DNA of 41,037 nt from Chloroflexota bacterium (GTDB lineage Bacteria; Chloroflexota; Anaerolineae; Aggregatilineales; Phototrophicaceae): positions 1 through 41,037 of the forward strand of contig JAPPEU010000076.1 of the NCBI GenBank assembly GCA_028875245.1, read 5' to 3'. The position numbers were made by a program, and so were the translations under genes. The notes under the pieces are model-generated. The model had not been told where the DNA came from, searched no databases, and saw nothing but the letters and a program-made list of their open reading frames with translations. Positions 1 through 8,746 of the stretch are shown one piece after another; positions within the stretch are counted from its first letter, which is position 1, and each line of letters begins with the position of its first letter.

Positions 1-141
1 GCTGTCCGATTTCTGGCAACTAACTTCATTTAAGGCTGTTTTTCAACAGACACTGGTAAGTCGCCGCTACATTGTCTCCCGTCATGCGCGCGCCGGAACG
101 TGTTATGATTGTCTCATTCCAAAAAACGAAGGAGCATGATG

Positions 142-459
142 ATGTTTTTTGAATTGCGCGTTTATGCCATGCAGCCCGGCAAGGGACCGGAATTCGTCAA
201 ATACATGGATGAAGAGCTTATCCCCTATCAGCGCTCCAAAGGCATGACGATACTGGCTTCTTTTTTGAACGACGCGGAAGACACCTACGTCTGGATCCGC
301 CGTTTCAAAGACGAAGCGGAAAAGGAAGCGCTTTACGATGCCGTTTATAACAATGACCACTGGCGGGATGAGATCGCCCCGAACCTGCCCGCGCTGATGG
401 ATGTGGACAATCTGGATGTGACCATCCTGCGCGCGACGCCGCGCTCCTATATGCAATGA
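142..459 (+). CDS. NIPSNAP family protein
   Basis: A protein of about 105 residues that opens with FFELRVYAMQPGKGPEF, the N-terminal signature of NIPSNAP-domain proteins (ferredoxin-like alpha/beta barrel, dimeric). The family has no single agreed reaction; bacterial members often sit beside catabolic genes. Three ATG codons stand in a row at 136, 139 and 142. The Shine-Dalgarno AAGGAG at 129-134 is 7 nt from the third, so 142 is preferred; a TTG further upstream at 109 has no ribosome site. The gene ends 26 bp before the acetamidase gene on the same strand, so the two are probably cotranscribed. No frameshift or missing part is seen. The exact function is unknown. Confidence 0.8.
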   Translation: MFFELRVYAMQPGKGPEFVKYMDEELIPYQRSKGMTILASFLNDAEDTYVWIRRFKDEAEKEALYDAVYNNDHWRDEIAPNLPALMDVDNLDVTILRATPRSYMQ

Positions 460-485
460 CGCCGTGTGGGGCGAGGGAATAGGTC

Positions 486-1415
486 ATGGCCGAGCATTTT
501 CTCGACGACAGCGTCATCCAACCCTTTTGGGACAATTCGATTGAGCCGCGCCTGGAGATCGAGAGCGGCGACACGGTGGTCTTCGACTGCCAGGAACCCA
601 ACGGGCAGGTCCAGCCCGATTGGACCGTCGCCGAATATGAGACCGTCGACCGCAGCAGAGTCCATGCGCTGAACGGCTCGGTCTGGATCAAAGGGGCGCA
701 GCCGGGCGACGCCCTGGAGATCGACATCCTCGATCTGCAGCACAAGGGCTGGGGCTGGTCGGCGCATCGACCGGGGATCGGCTTGCTGCCGGAAGACTTT
801 GAATACTCCTACTTTCATCAGTGGCGTATCGATGGCGAGACCATTACTTCGACGGAGCTGGACCATATCAGCCTGCCCTATGAGCCGCATACCGGCGTGC
901 TGGGCGTGGCGCCAAGGGAAGCGGGGCGCTTCAGCACCTTTCCGCCGCGGGCGAATGGCGGCAACCTGGACATTCGCGATATGACCATCGGCTCGACTGT
1001 CTGGCTGCCGATTCTGGTCGATGGCGCCCTCTTCGCCACCGGCGACTGTCACGCGGCGCAAGGGCAGGGCGAGGTCTGCGTCACCGGCATTGAAGCGCCG
1101 ATGACGGTCACGATGCGCTTCAAGCTGCGCAAGGGCCTGAATCTGCCGGAAGTGCAGCTGCGCCGACCCAGCCCGATGAGTAAGCTCGACAGGCAGGGCT
1201 ATCACATCACGACCGCGCATGGGCCCGACCTGATGGCGAACGCAAAGAACGCCGTGCGCTACATGATCGATTGGCTTGCCAGCAATCAGCGGATGAATCG
1301 CAGCCAGGCGTACATCCTCTGCAGCGTCGCCGGCGATCTGAAGATCAGCTCGATAGTCGCCCCGCCGAATTGGGTGGTTTCCTTCCACATGCCGCTGGCT
1401 GTGTTTGAGGGGTAG
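486..1415 (+). CDS. acetamidase/formamidase family protein
   Basis: 309 residues matching the FmdA/AmdA acetamidase-formamidase family, which hydrolyses small amides to ammonia and a carboxylate in the cytoplasm. Family landmarks are GDTVVFDC near residue 30, HALNGSVWIKGAQPGDAL near 60-75, GGNLDIRDMTIGSTVWLP near 160 and LFATGDCHAAQGQGEVC near 185, whose Asp and His belong to the metal site. Length is normal for the shorter bacterial members. The gene follows the NIPSNAP gene by 26 bp and ends 2 bp before the convergent glycosyltransferase gene. A purine-rich GAGGGAATAGG precedes the ATG. The substrate cannot be read from sequence; a short-chain amide is the family default. Confidence 0.9.
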   Translation: MAEHFLDDSVIQPFWDNSIEPRLEIESGDTVVFDCQEPNGQVQPDWTVAEYETVDRSRVHALNGSVWIKGAQPGDALEIDILDLQHKGWGWSAHRPGIGLLPEDFEYSYFHQWRIDGETITSTELDHISLPYEPHTGVLGVAPREAGRFSTFPPRANGGNLDIRDMTIGSTVWLPILVDGALFATGDCHAAQGQGEVCVTGIEAPMTVTMRFKLRKGLNLPEVQLRRPSPMSKLDRQGYHITTAHGPDLMANAKNAVRYMIDWLASNQRMNRSQAYILCSVAGDLKISSIVAPPNWVVSFHMPLAVFEG

Positions 1416-1417
1416 CG

Positions 1418-2233
1418 CTAGCGATTCTTCAGCCACATCAACCAGTAGACCGGCCGGCTCAGCAGCCACAGCAGCAGCATCCTCGCGGGCCCGTGATGCT
1501 TGCGGCAGTAAACCAGCATATCGCGAAAGAAGATGCTGGTGGCGAACCAACTGCGCGTCGACGACTTTTCGTGATGCCGGACGCGGGCCTCGGCCAAAAA
1601 GCGCATCGGCTTCTGATGACGCTGCGCCAAGCCCTCTTCCGGGAAATAAAGCAGCAGATCATCATCCAGCCAGAGATCCTGGCGCCGCATCATCGTGCAG
1701 GAGCCGGGCATGACGGCCACGTCGCGGTCGCTGCGCCGGTCCCAATCGCCGTAGGTGAGCGCGCTTTGCAGCCCCCGCTTCAACGTCGGCAGCAGAAAAC
1801 CGAGCAGGCTGTAACTCATGAGCAGATTGCGAAAAGCTGGCACCCGCGCGCAGGTCCGCTGGATCTCGCCGTTGGGATAAGCCAGTTGGGCGGTCGCGCC
1901 GACATAATTCGGGTGTTCCAGCAAGAAGCGCCGCATGAGCGCCAGGGCGTCGGGCGCCACCTCGGTGTCAGGGTTGAGCAGCAGTAGGAAATCGGCGCTG
2001 GCATGCGCGATGCCGATATTGTTGCCGCCGCAGAACCAGGTGTTCAGCCTCTGCGCCAACAGCGTCACTTCGGGAAAATCTGCCCGCGTCATCTCCGCGC
2101 TGCCATCAGAAGAGGCGTTATCGACCACGATGATTTCGAGATCAAGGCCGACGCAGCCCCGCAGCGACAGCAGACAATTCCGCAGCAGATCGCGCGTGTT
2201 GTAGCTGACGATGACAACCGAAAGATCGGGCAT
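1418..2233 (-). CDS. family 2 glycosyltransferase
   Basis: About 271 residues of a GT-A fold glycosyltransferase (GT2, rhamnosyltransferase/WbbL-like). The N-terminus reads LSVVIVSYNTRDLL, the first beta strand and nucleotide-binding turn. VVDNASSDGSAE follows, then the metal-binding LLLLNPDTEV near residue 100, and PGSCTMMRR in the acceptor region. The C-terminal hydrophobic stretch LLLWLLSRPVYWLMWLK suggests membrane association. The frame can be extended upstream, but the family sequence starts at PDLSVVIV, so the ATG at 2233 is chosen. It probably adds a sugar to a cell-surface glycan. It stands alone on this strand, convergent with the acetamidase gene. Confidence 0.85.
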   Translation of the reverse strand: MPDLSVVIVSYNTRDLLRNCLLSLRGCVGLDLEIIVVDNASSDGSAEMTRADFPEVTLLAQRLNTWFCGGNNIGIAHASADFLLLLNPDTEVAPDALALMRRFLLEHPNYVGATAQLAYPNGEIQRTCARVPAFRNLLMSYSLLGFLLPTLKRGLQSALTYGDWDRRSDRDVAVMPGSCTMMRRQDLWLDDDLLLYFPEEGLAQRHQKPMRFLAEARVRHHEKSSTRSWFATSIFFRDMLVYCRKHHGPARMLLLWLLSRPVYWLMWLKNR

Positions 2234-2316
2234 GATCGGGCCATTCCCGGCGGCGGCTTCTTCGGTCAAGTTAGCATAAAGCATAGCAGATGCAAGCCGC
2301 TCTGGAGTCCGCAATT

Positions 2317-2391
2317 GTAGGGGTGTTTCGCTGAAACGCCCGCTTGTTTACGGAATGTCATTTAACGGGCGTCTCGGCGAGACGCCCCTGC
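2317..2391. repeat. inverted REP pair (REPIN-like)
   Basis: Two hairpins point toward each other. The first is GTAG (2317-2320), stem GGGTGTTTC, loop GCT, stem GAAACGCCC. The second is the mirror form: stem GGGCGTCTC (2367-2375), loop GGC, stem GAGACGCCC, then CTGC (GCAG on the other strand). Stem inner sequences differ between the two but each is self-complementary. The pair lies between the divergent glycosyltransferase and LLM oxidoreductase genes, so it is in both 5' regions. Confidence 0.75.
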
Positions 2392-2481
2392 AGTTCGTGA
2401 TTTCTGCGCGCCCTCTGGTTTTATCGGCGCAACTCCGTTAGCATTCAGCATGACAACACAGGCGGTTTTGGGAGATAAAAC

Positions 2482-3336
2482 ATGAAATTCGGAGTTGTAT
2501 TCCCGCAGACGCAAATCGGCGCCGACCCATTGGTATTGCGCGACTTCGCGCAAGCGGCCGAGGGCATGGGTTACGATCACTTGCTGGCTTATGACCATGT
2601 GCTGGGCGCCAACCCCGATCGGCCGGGCTGGAGCGCGGGCCGGCCCTACAATTACAAAGATATGTTCCACGAGCCCTTCACGCTCTTCTCGTGGATGGCT
2701 GGCTTCACCGAGACGATCGGCTTCATGACCGGCGTTCTCATTTTGCCGCAGCGGCAGACGGCGCTGGTGGCGAAACAGGCGACCCAGCTTGATCTGCTCT
2801 CCGGCGGACGCTTCCGCATGGGCATCGGCATCGGCTGGAATGAAGTCGAGTACACCGCGCTGGGCTGCGATTTCAAGACCCGCGGCGCCCGCGTCGAAGA
2901 ACAGATCGCCCTGCTGCGCGAATTATGGACGAATGAGCTGGTGACCTTCGACGGTCGCTTCGACAAGATCGACGACGCCGGCATCAATCCCTTGCCCCAT
3001 CAGCCGATTCCCATCTGGATCGGCGGTTATGCCGATGTCGTCTTGCGGCGGGCCGGGCGCTTGAGCGCTGGCTATCTGGCGCAGGAGGGGCCGGCGGAAG
3101 ATGCCAAGCCGATGACCGACGCCTTCTTCGCCTATGCTGAAGAAGCGGGCCGCGCCGGGCAGGTCGGCCTGCATACCCGCCTGCGGACGGAGCATACCCC
3201 TGAAAGCGAATGGGAAGCGCTTGTCGCGGGCTGGCAGGCGATCGGCGCGACCGAGCTGGCGGTCTACCCGCACGGCGACGCGCTCGATGATTATCTCGCC
3301 CGCCTCCAACGTTTCAAAGACATGTTCGGCGTTTAG
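2482..3336 (+). CDS. LLM class F420-dependent oxidoreductase
   Basis: 284 residues of the luciferase-like monooxygenase superfamily, the branch normally assigned to coenzyme F420-dependent oxidoreductases. It starts MKFGVVFPQTQIGADP, then AQAAEGMGYDHLLAYDHVLG, TGVLILPQRQTALVAKQ and the TIM-barrel core GGRFRMGIGIGWNEVEY around residues 110-125, the phosphate/flavin-binding stretch of the family. PIPIWIGGYADVVLRRAGR near 175 is also typical. The Shine-Dalgarno GGGAG at 2470-2474 is 7 nt from the ATG. The substrate is unknown and F420 versus FMN cannot be settled from sequence alone. It is monocistronic between two repeat-bearing gaps. Confidence 0.88.
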   Translation: MKFGVVFPQTQIGADPLVLRDFAQAAEGMGYDHLLAYDHVLGANPDRPGWSAGRPYNYKDMFHEPFTLFSWMAGFTETIGFMTGVLILPQRQTALVAKQATQLDLLSGGRFRMGIGIGWNEVEYTALGCDFKTRGARVEEQIALLRELWTNELVTFDGRFDKIDDAGINPLPHQPIPIWIGGYADVVLRRAGRLSAGYLAQEGPAEDAKPMTDAFFAYAEEAGRAGQVGLHTRLRTEHTPESEWEALVAGWQAIGATELAVYPHGDALDDYLARLQRFKDMFGV

Positions 3337-3419
3337 GGCGGGCCACCGTCTCGCCTCTGAGCAGAATAACTTTCGAATGAAACAATGTTGGCGCGGGCGA
3401 CATGATATGCCGTCCCTGC
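3334..3419. repeat. degenerate REP pair
   Basis: Directly 3' of the LLM gene lies a decayed hairpin (3334-3359, AGGGCG...CTCGCC). It is followed by a better one at 3395-3419: stem GGGCGACAT, loop GAT, stem ATGCCGTCC with one wobble and one mismatch, then CTGC. The order matches the inverted pairs seen elsewhere in the window, but the first copy is weak. Confidence 0.45.
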
Positions 3420-3427
3420 ATACATTT

Positions 3428-3595
3428 ACGCGCAAGAAAACCGTAGACACAGGCGTGGTGAAATCGCCGCCCACGCAAAATACTTTGCGTCTCGCTGTGT
3501 CCATAGCTCCCCCTCCTTGATGCTTCGGGGAGGGGGCCGGGGGGTGGGGTTGGCTACGCGCAAGAAAACCCTAGGGGCGACCAAGCTGGCCGCCC
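3428..3595. repeat. composite intergenic repeat, copy 1, ending in a REP
   Basis: A non-coding block. It begins GTAGACAC at 3443, has a perfect 6-bp hairpin CGCAAA-ATAC-TTTGCG at 3474-3489, a C-rich/G-rich inverted part (CCCCCTCC then GGGGAGGGGG) and GGGGTGGGGTTGG. The 15-mer ACGCGCAAGAAAACC occurs on both sides (3428-3442 and 3556-3570). The block ends with a REP-like hairpin at 3571-3595 (CTAG, GGGCGACCA, AGC, TGGCCGCCC). A second copy lies at 12849-12999. It fills most of the gap before the FtsX-type permease gene. Confidence 0.65.
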
Positions 3596-3621
3596 GCCGC
3601 GCGATGGGTTGAGGGGGACCC

Positions 3622-6168
3622 ATGCCCTCGATCATCGTTCGGCTCGCCCTGCGCTACATCGGCCGACGGCTCTTCCAAAGCGGCATGTTCGTGCTCGGCG
3701 TCGCCCTGGGCGTGGCGGTGGTCGTCGCCATCGACATCGCCAATGGCTCGGCGGGGCGTGCCTTCACCCTCAGCAGCGAGAGCCTGGTTGGCCGCGCCAC
3801 CCATCAGATCGTCGGCGGGCCCAACGGCTTCGACTCGCGCTATTACACGCGCCTCCGCATCGAGGCCGGCATCAAGCTGAGCGCGCCGGTGGTGACGGAG
3901 TTCTTGCGCGTCGACGGGGCGGACCAGGCTTTGCGGCTGCTCGGCGTGGATCCCCTTGTGGAGGGGCCCTTTCGCTCCTACCTGGCGGATGAAAACGAAG
4001 AAGTTGATTTCGCCGCGCTGAACCGGCTAATCGCCGAACCCGGCGCCGTTGTCATCAGCGAGGCCTTGGCCGGGCGGCTTGGGCTGTCGCTTGATGACGA
4101 GCTGCGGCTCAGCGCCGGCGGTCGTTTCAGCGCCGCCCGTGTGGTCGGCATCCTGCGCCCGGCGGATAAGGCTAGCCGCCAGGCCCTCGATGACCTGGTC
4201 ATCAGCGATATCGCCAGCGCGCAAGAAATCGTCGGCTTTGACGGGCGCCTCAGCCGCATTGACCTTATCCTCGAGGCTGACGAAGCCGAAGCGCTCGGCG
4301 CGGCGCTGCCGGCCGGCCTGCGCCTGCTCGATGTCAAGGAAGACAATTCGCTGGATCAGATGATCGCCGCCTTTGAGCTCAACTTGCAGGCGATGAGCTT
4401 GCTGGCGCTCGTTGTCGGGCTCTTCCTGATTTACAACACCGTGGCATTCAGCGTCGTGCAGCGCCGCGGCGCCCTCGGCATTATGCGCTCGCTGGGCGCC
4501 ACCCGCGGGCAGATATTCCGCTTCATCTTGCTGGAGGCCTTCATTCTGGGCCTGATCGGCGCCATTCTGGGCTTGGCGCTGGGCATCATCTTTGGGCGCG
4601 GGGCGGTGGCATTGGTCTCCCAGACGATCAGCGATCTCTACTTCAGCGTCGATGTCCAGCGCATCAGCGTCTCGCCGCTGACCCTGCTGCAAGGCGCTCT
4701 CATCGGCCTGGGCGCGAGTTTGCTGGCGGCCGCCATCCCATCGTGGGAGGCCACAACGACGCCGCCGGCCGGCGTGATGCGGCGCTCGGATGAAGAGGAA
4801 CGGGCGCGGCGAATGCTGCCCCTGATCAGCGCAGGCGCCCTTGCTTTGGTCCTCTTCGGTCTGCTCTTGCTGCTGGCGCCGGGCGGGCTGGCGCTAAGCT
4901 TCGCCGCTTTGATGTGCATCATTGTCGGCGGCGCCATGTTCACACCGGCCGCGATGGTGCTGCTGCTGCGCCTGCTGACGCCGCTTTCGGCCGTTTGTTT
5001 CGGTGTATTGGGGCGGCTGGCGGCGCGCGCGGTCATTCGCTCGCTGAGCCGCACATCGGTGGCGGTCGCCGCGTTGACAATCGCCGTCAGCGTCATCGTC
5101 GGCGTCAGCGTCATGATCGGCAGCTTCCGCGGCACAGTCGCCGATTGGCTGCGCACATCGCTGGGGGCGCAGATTTATGTGTCGCCGCCGCTCTTCGCCT
5201 CCAACAACGCCAGCGTCGATGTCGACCGCGCCGTGAAAGAGCTGGCGCTCGCGGCGCCCGGCGTACGGGCGGTCTCCTCCGCGCGCCATGTGAGCGTCGA
5301 CGCGCCCGCTTACCCGAATCTGCCGCCGGTCAATCTGCTTGCCAGCGACTTCGATATCGCCGGCGATAATCGGCGCTTCAAATGGTCGGCTGTTTCGGCC
5401 GCCGAACACCAGGCGGCCCTTGATGCCGGCCGGGTCATGGTCAGCGAGCCCTTCGCCTTCCGCCGCGGCATTGACGAAAGCAACAATCGCATCATCTTGA
5501 GCACCGACATCGGGCCGCAGGAATTTGAGATCTTCGGCGTTTACTATGATTACAGCACCGACCAGGGGGCGTTGTACATCGCGCGCTCGGTTTACGATCG
5601 CTATTTCGCCGATCCATTCATCAGTTCGCTGGGCGTATTCACCGCCGAGGACGCCGATATCGCAGCGGTCATCGCCGGGCTGCGGGCGCAGCTGGCTGAG
5701 TATGACTTGCTGGTGCAAGACAACGCCGGTTTGCGGGCGGGCGCGCTGGAAGTCTTCGACCGCACCTTCGCCATCACCGTCGCCTTGCGCTTGTTGACGA
5801 CGCTGGTCGCTTTCATCGGCATCTTGTCGGCGCTGATGGCACTGCAATTGGAGCACGCGCGCGAGTACGGCGTCATGCGCGCGACCGGCATGACCGCGCG
5901 CCAACTGAGGCGCTACGCCATGATCCAGACCGGGCTCATGGGGCTGATCGCCGGTCTGCTGGCATTGCCGATCGGCCTGGCGACATCGCTGGTCTTGACC
6001 CATGTGATCAACCTGCGCTCCTTCGGCTGGACGATGCAAGTCGCCCTGCAGCCGGCTTATTTCGCCGAAGCCTTGTCGGTGGCGCTGGCCGCGGCGCTGT
6101 TGGCGGGGCTTTATCCGGCGCTGCTGTTGGGGCGGCTCCAACCGGCCGAGGCGCTGCGCCGCGAGTGA
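3622..6168 (+). CDS. FtsX-type ABC transporter permease (two FtsX domains)
   Basis: 848 residues of the MacB/LolC/FtsX permease superfamily. One N-terminal membrane segment (about residues 18-38) is followed by a large extracytoplasmic MacB-like core domain. The first three-helix FtsX domain lies at about 250-385 (YNTVAFSVVQRRGALGIMRS, then LGATRGQIFRFILLEAF). A second pair of hydrophobic segments (400-455), a second extracytoplasmic domain (500-700) and a second FtsX domain (about 715-848, EYGVMRATGMTARQLRRYAM) follow. This tandem layout is that of exporters of lipids, lipoproteins or peptides. A GAGGGGG site lies just upstream of the ATG. No ATP-binding subunit is encoded beside it in this window, so the partner must lie elsewhere. 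The substrate is unknown. Confidence 0.9.
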   Translation: MPSIIVRLALRYIGRRLFQSGMFVLGVALGVAVVVAIDIANGSAGRAFTLSSESLVGRATHQIVGGPNGFDSRYYTRLRIEAGIKLSAPVVTEFLRVDGADQALRLLGVDPLVEGPFRSYLADENEEVDFAALNRLIAEPGAVVISEALAGRLGLSLDDELRLSAGGRFSAARVVGILRPADKASRQALDDLVISDIASAQEIVGFDGRLSRIDLILEADEAEALGAALPAGLRLLDVKEDNSLDQMIAAFELNLQAMSLLALVVGLFLIYNTVAFSVVQRRGALGIMRSLGATRGQIFRFILLEAFILGLIGAILGLALGIIFGRGAVALVSQTISDLYFSVDVQRISVSPLTLLQGALIGLGASLLAAAIPSWEATTTPPAGVMRRSDEEERARRMLPLISAGALALVLFGLLLLLAPGGLALSFAALMCIIVGGAMFTPAAMVLLLRLLTPLSAVCFGVLGRLAARAVIRSLSRTSVAVAALTIAVSVIVGVSVMIGSFRGTVADWLRTSLGAQIYVSPPLFASNNASVDVDRAVKELALAAPGVRAVSSARHVSVDAPAYPNLPPVNLLASDFDIAGDNRRFKWSAVSAAEHQAALDAGRVMVSEPFAFRRGIDESNNRIILSTDIGPQEFEIFGVYYDYSTDQGALYIARSVYDRYFADPFISSLGVFTAEDADIAAVIAGLRAQLAEYDLLVQDNAGLRAGALEVFDRTFAITVALRLLTTLVAFIGILSALMALQLEHAREYGVMRATGMTARQLRRYAMIQTGLMGLIAGLLALPIGLATSLVLTHVINLRSFGWTMQVALQPAYFAEALSVALAAALLAGLYPALLLGRLQPAEALRRE

Positions 6169-6208
6169 GTGCGCTTACGCCCAATCGAACTGTTAAGGAG
6201 GTGTCGCA

Positions 6209-6688
6209 TTGAAGGGTCTTCCCCATGAATGGTTGATCGGAGGTTTGAAGAACTCGGCGCAAATCCTGGACCTCGTCCTGGCTGACGTCAGCCAGGAACA
6301 GGCGCGGACGGCGCGCGATGGCGTCGATGGCTGGACGGTATTGGAAATCACCTGTCATCTGCGCGATTATCAAGACATCTTCGCCGAACGAATCAGGCGG
6401 ATGCTGGAAGAGGAGAGACCGAGCTTCCGGCTCTACAATGAAAGCGCCCGGCTGGCCTTGGTTATCGACAATGAATACGCCAGGCAAGAATTGCGCGCGG
6501 TCCTGGATCAATATCGCGCGAGACGGCGCTGGCTGATCGAGCGTCTATCCGCCGCGACGGCCAGCGAGTGGCTGCGCGAGGGGCGCTTCGCCGCCGATGA
6601 TGTGATTGACGTTGAGATGGCCGCCGCTCATACCCTGCTGCACGACGGCATTCACATTGAGCAGATCGCGCGCGTCCTGAAACAGTAA
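6209..6688 (+). CDS. DinB family protein
   Basis: 159 residues of the DinB/YfiT four-helix-bundle superfamily, which holds a metal ion on three histidines and includes thiol-dependent enzymes. WTVLEITCHLRDYQDIF near residue 48 supplies the first His, and AAHTLLHDGIHIEQI near residue 145 the other two. The start is TTG at 6209: a full Shine-Dalgarno AAGGAGGT (6195-6202) sits 6 nt upstream and no ATG fits as well. The gene follows the permease by 40 bp and may share its transcript. The reaction is not known. Confidence 0.85.
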   Translation: MKGLPHEWLIGGLKNSAQILDLVLADVSQEQARTARDGVDGWTVLEITCHLRDYQDIFAERIRRMLEEERPSFRLYNESARLALVIDNEYARQELRAVLDQYRARRRWLIERLSAATASEWLREGRFAADDVIDVEMAAAHTLLHDGIHIEQIARVLKQ

Positions 6689-6723
6689 GCTCGGTTTCCG
6701 CGCTGCCCCTCGCTGTACGCGCG

Positions 6724-7236
6724 TCAGCCGTCTTCCAAAGCCGCCCGCGCCGCCGGACTGTCAATGCGCTCCAAAGCCTCGCGCGCCAGCTTGCGTACAC
6801 CCTCGTTATCGTCGCGCAGGGAGAATTTCAGCGCGGGAACTGCGCGCTCGCTGCCGATGCGGCCAAGGGCTTTGCAGGCGGCCCGCTTCACGGCGCTGCT
6901 GGGGTCGAAGAGCGCCCGCGTCAAACCGGGCACGGCCGGCGGACCAATCTTGATCAAGGCGCCGGTGATGGCCGCGCGCAGGAACATGTCATGACCGCGC
7001 AGGGCATCCAGCAGGGCGGGCAGGGCGGCCTCCGCCTCGTCGCCGATCTGCCCCAGAGCTTTGGCCGCCAGGTAGCGCGTGCCAGGGTCGGCCTGGCGCA
7101 GGAGCGCGGTCAATCGCGGAACGGCCGGCGCATAACGCGCTTCGCCCAGGCAGACGATGGCGGCGGCGCGCGCTTCCGCGTCTTCGCCATTCTGCAGCGT
7201 CCGCCAGGCTTCCGCCACGTTGTCAAAAGAGGTCAT
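6724..7236 (-). CDS. HEAT-repeat protein
   Basis: About 170 residues of tandem HEAT/PBS-lyase-type helical repeats. Recurrent units include AVPRLTALLRQADPGTRYLA, AKALGQIGDEAEAALPALLD, ITGALIKIGPPAVPGLTRAL, CKALGRIGSERAVPALKFSL and DDNEGVRKLAREALERI, each about 31 residues. Such proteins are scaffolds or modulators that bind other proteins; a lyase function is not implied. The frame runs on upstream through a REP pair, which is not coding, so the ATG at 7236 (GGGAAA upstream) is preferred. It is a single gene on the minus strand, and no partner is evident. Confidence 0.8.
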   Translation of the reverse strand: MTSFDNVAEAWRTLQNGEDAEARAAAIVCLGEARYAPAVPRLTALLRQADPGTRYLAAKALGQIGDEAEAALPALLDALRGHDMFLRAAITGALIKIGPPAVPGLTRALFDPSSAVKRAACKALGRIGSERAVPALKFSLRDDNEGVRKLAREALERIDSPAARAALEDG

Positions 7237-7294
7237 GCTGTTTCCCGATTTTCCGCGAATCTGCTTGATTCTAGCAGTTCTCCAACCAAAATCT

Positions 7295-7368
7295 GTAGGG
7301 GCGACATACCATGTCGCCCGAAAACGCATTCCTTCGCTTCGACGGGCGGCCAGGTTGGTCGCCCCAAC
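7295..7368. repeat. inverted REP pair (REPIN-like)
   Basis: The left hairpin is GTAG (7295-7298), stem GGGCGACAT, loop ACC, stem ATGTCGCCC, with perfect pairing. The right hairpin is stem GGGCGGCCA (7344-7352), loop GGT, stem TGGTCGCCC, then CAAC (GTTG on the other strand). About 24 bp separate the two. The pair lies upstream of the HEAT-repeat gene and downstream of the M23 peptidase gene, both on the minus strand. Confidence 0.78.
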
Positions 7369-7419
7369 AAGGCCAGGATATAGCGGCGGGCGAGCCGGCA
7401 TCAACAATCAAGGCCGCCG

Positions 7420-8619
7420 CTACCAACCTATCCCCGAGGTTGAGGCCGGATCCTGCGGCTGATTTTTGAAGCGGATCTCGAAGTGCAGATGCGGGCCGGA
7501 AGAGTTGCCCGTGCTGCCGACGTAGCCGATGATCTGCCCGGCGCCGACGGTCTGGCCGCAGCGCACGGCGGTGCTGCTCATGTGCCCATAGAGCGTCGAC
7601 CAAGGACCATGGCCGATGACAACGGTGGAGCCGTAGCCCCAGTTATTCCAGCCGGCATAGAGGATGGGCCCGCCGTTGGCCGCGTATATCGGCGTGCCGA
7701 TCGGCGCTGCGATGTCGATGCCGCTGTGCCCGGCGTAGTAGCCGCGGACGAAGGTGCCGTTGGGCAGCGGGTTGACCCAGCGCGTGCCGCCGCCGGAGCG
7801 CGCGCCACAGCTGAAGGGGCTGCCGGGGTCGAATGCGACCACATTGCCGGCGCCATCCTGCTGCACGGGCGCGTTCCAGGTGATGATCTCGCCTTCGCCG
7901 CCGGGGATGAAGAGGCGCGTGCCGCTGGGCAGCAGCGTTTCCGGCGCGATATCGGGCAGCTCGTTGGCCGGCGAGTCGATGATGGCGTAGGGATCGTCGA
8001 CGCCGTACTGCGCGGCGATGGCGCGGATGTCTTTGCTCTGCGTGCGGATGACCCGGTGGCAGGCGCCGTCGACCGGCGGAATATTGACGACATCGCCGGG
8101 CCGCAAAACCAATGCCAGCCGATAATCATTGCACCAGGCGATCGACTCTTTTTTCAAGCCGTAACGATTGGCGATGCCCGCGATCGTATCGCCGCGCTGG
8201 GCGACAATGCTGGTCATCCGGGAGCGGGCGCGGTTGGTGATGAGCGTGAAGGGATCATAATTCAAGCCCTCGTCGCCGGCGGGGTCGGGCGGCGTCGCCA
8301 GCAATTCAAAGATCTGCGCCGGGCTGATTGTCGGCCGCTCGTCGGGGCTGGCGTGGTCATCTTGCGCGGGGGCGGCGTCTTCGGCGATGATGGTCTCCGG
8401 CTGGGGGAGCTGCTCCGCTGCCTCGGTCGCGCGGGGCGGCCCCGCCACGCTGACTGGCGGCGCAGTGAAGACGAGGACGGCGGCGGCCAGCGTCAGGCAG
8501 ATGGCGGCGAGCAGACAGAAACAACCGACCAGTCGACGCCAGCGTGGCAGCGCCTCCGCCCGTGCGTATGGCGAGACCAGCTTTGGCCCACTGCGGCGGT
8601 ATGAACGGCGTCGGCGCAT
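7420..8619 (-). CDS. membrane-anchored LysM-M23 family peptidase
   Basis: 399 residues. A basic cytoplasmic N-terminus is followed by one membrane segment (about 28-52, CFCLLAAICLTLAAAVLVF). A Pro/Glu-rich linker leads to a LysM domain near residues 140-185 (VAQRGDTIAGIANRYGL to LRPGDVVNIPP) and a second, weaker LysM-like stretch (about 195-245). The C-terminal M23 endopeptidase domain (about 280-399) has the zinc motifs HSGIDIAAP (HxxxD), GHPWSTLYGHMSS-type strands and GPHLHFEIR (HxH). It should cleave peptidoglycan cross-links outside the membrane, or act as an activator if it does not cleave. All metal-binding residues look present. It is probably monocistronic. Confidence 0.92.
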   Translation of the reverse strand: MRRRRSYRRSGPKLVSPYARAEALPRWRRLVGCFCLLAAICLTLAAAVLVFTAPPVSVAGPPRATEAAEQLPQPETIIAEDAAPAQDDHASPDERPTISPAQIFELLATPPDPAGDEGLNYDPFTLITNRARSRMTSIVAQRGDTIAGIANRYGLKKESIAWCNDYRLALVLRPGDVVNIPPVDGACHRVIRTQSKDIRAIAAQYGVDDPYAIIDSPANELPDIAPETLLPSGTRLFIPGGEGEIITWNAPVQQDGAGNVVAFDPGSPFSCGARSGGGTRWVNPLPNGTFVRGYYAGHSGIDIAAPIGTPIYAANGGPILYAGWNNWGYGSTVVIGHGPWSTLYGHMSSTAVRCGQTVGAGQIIGYVGSTGNSSGPHLHFEIRFKNQPQDPASTSGIGW

Positions 8620-8746
8620 GATGACTCCGGTCCGGCGAAAATGCTCAACCTAGCCTAACGGACTTAAACGGGCGGGTCAAGCTGGCGGCAGTTAAGAGCC
8701 TTGGTGTACATCGTGGAACAAGTCCCTTTTACGAACGCTTTACATG

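Noticed and set aside
447..1550. Long minus-strand frame opposite the acetamidase gene
   Set aside because: Low-complexity Arg/Ala-rich shadow of a high-GC gene; the plus-strand protein has clear family motifs.
3428..3570. ACGCGCAAGAAAACC direct repeats as a target-site duplication
   Set aside because: The second copy of the composite repeat contains related bases at the same inner position, so the 15-mer is partly element sequence.
4894..6141. 415-residue minus-strand frame opposite the FtsX permease
   Set aside because: Gln/Arg-rich antisense shadow without motifs.
7483..8604. 373-residue plus-strand frame opposite the M23 peptidase
   Set aside because: Antisense shadow; the minus strand has LysM and M23 motifs with all zinc ligands.
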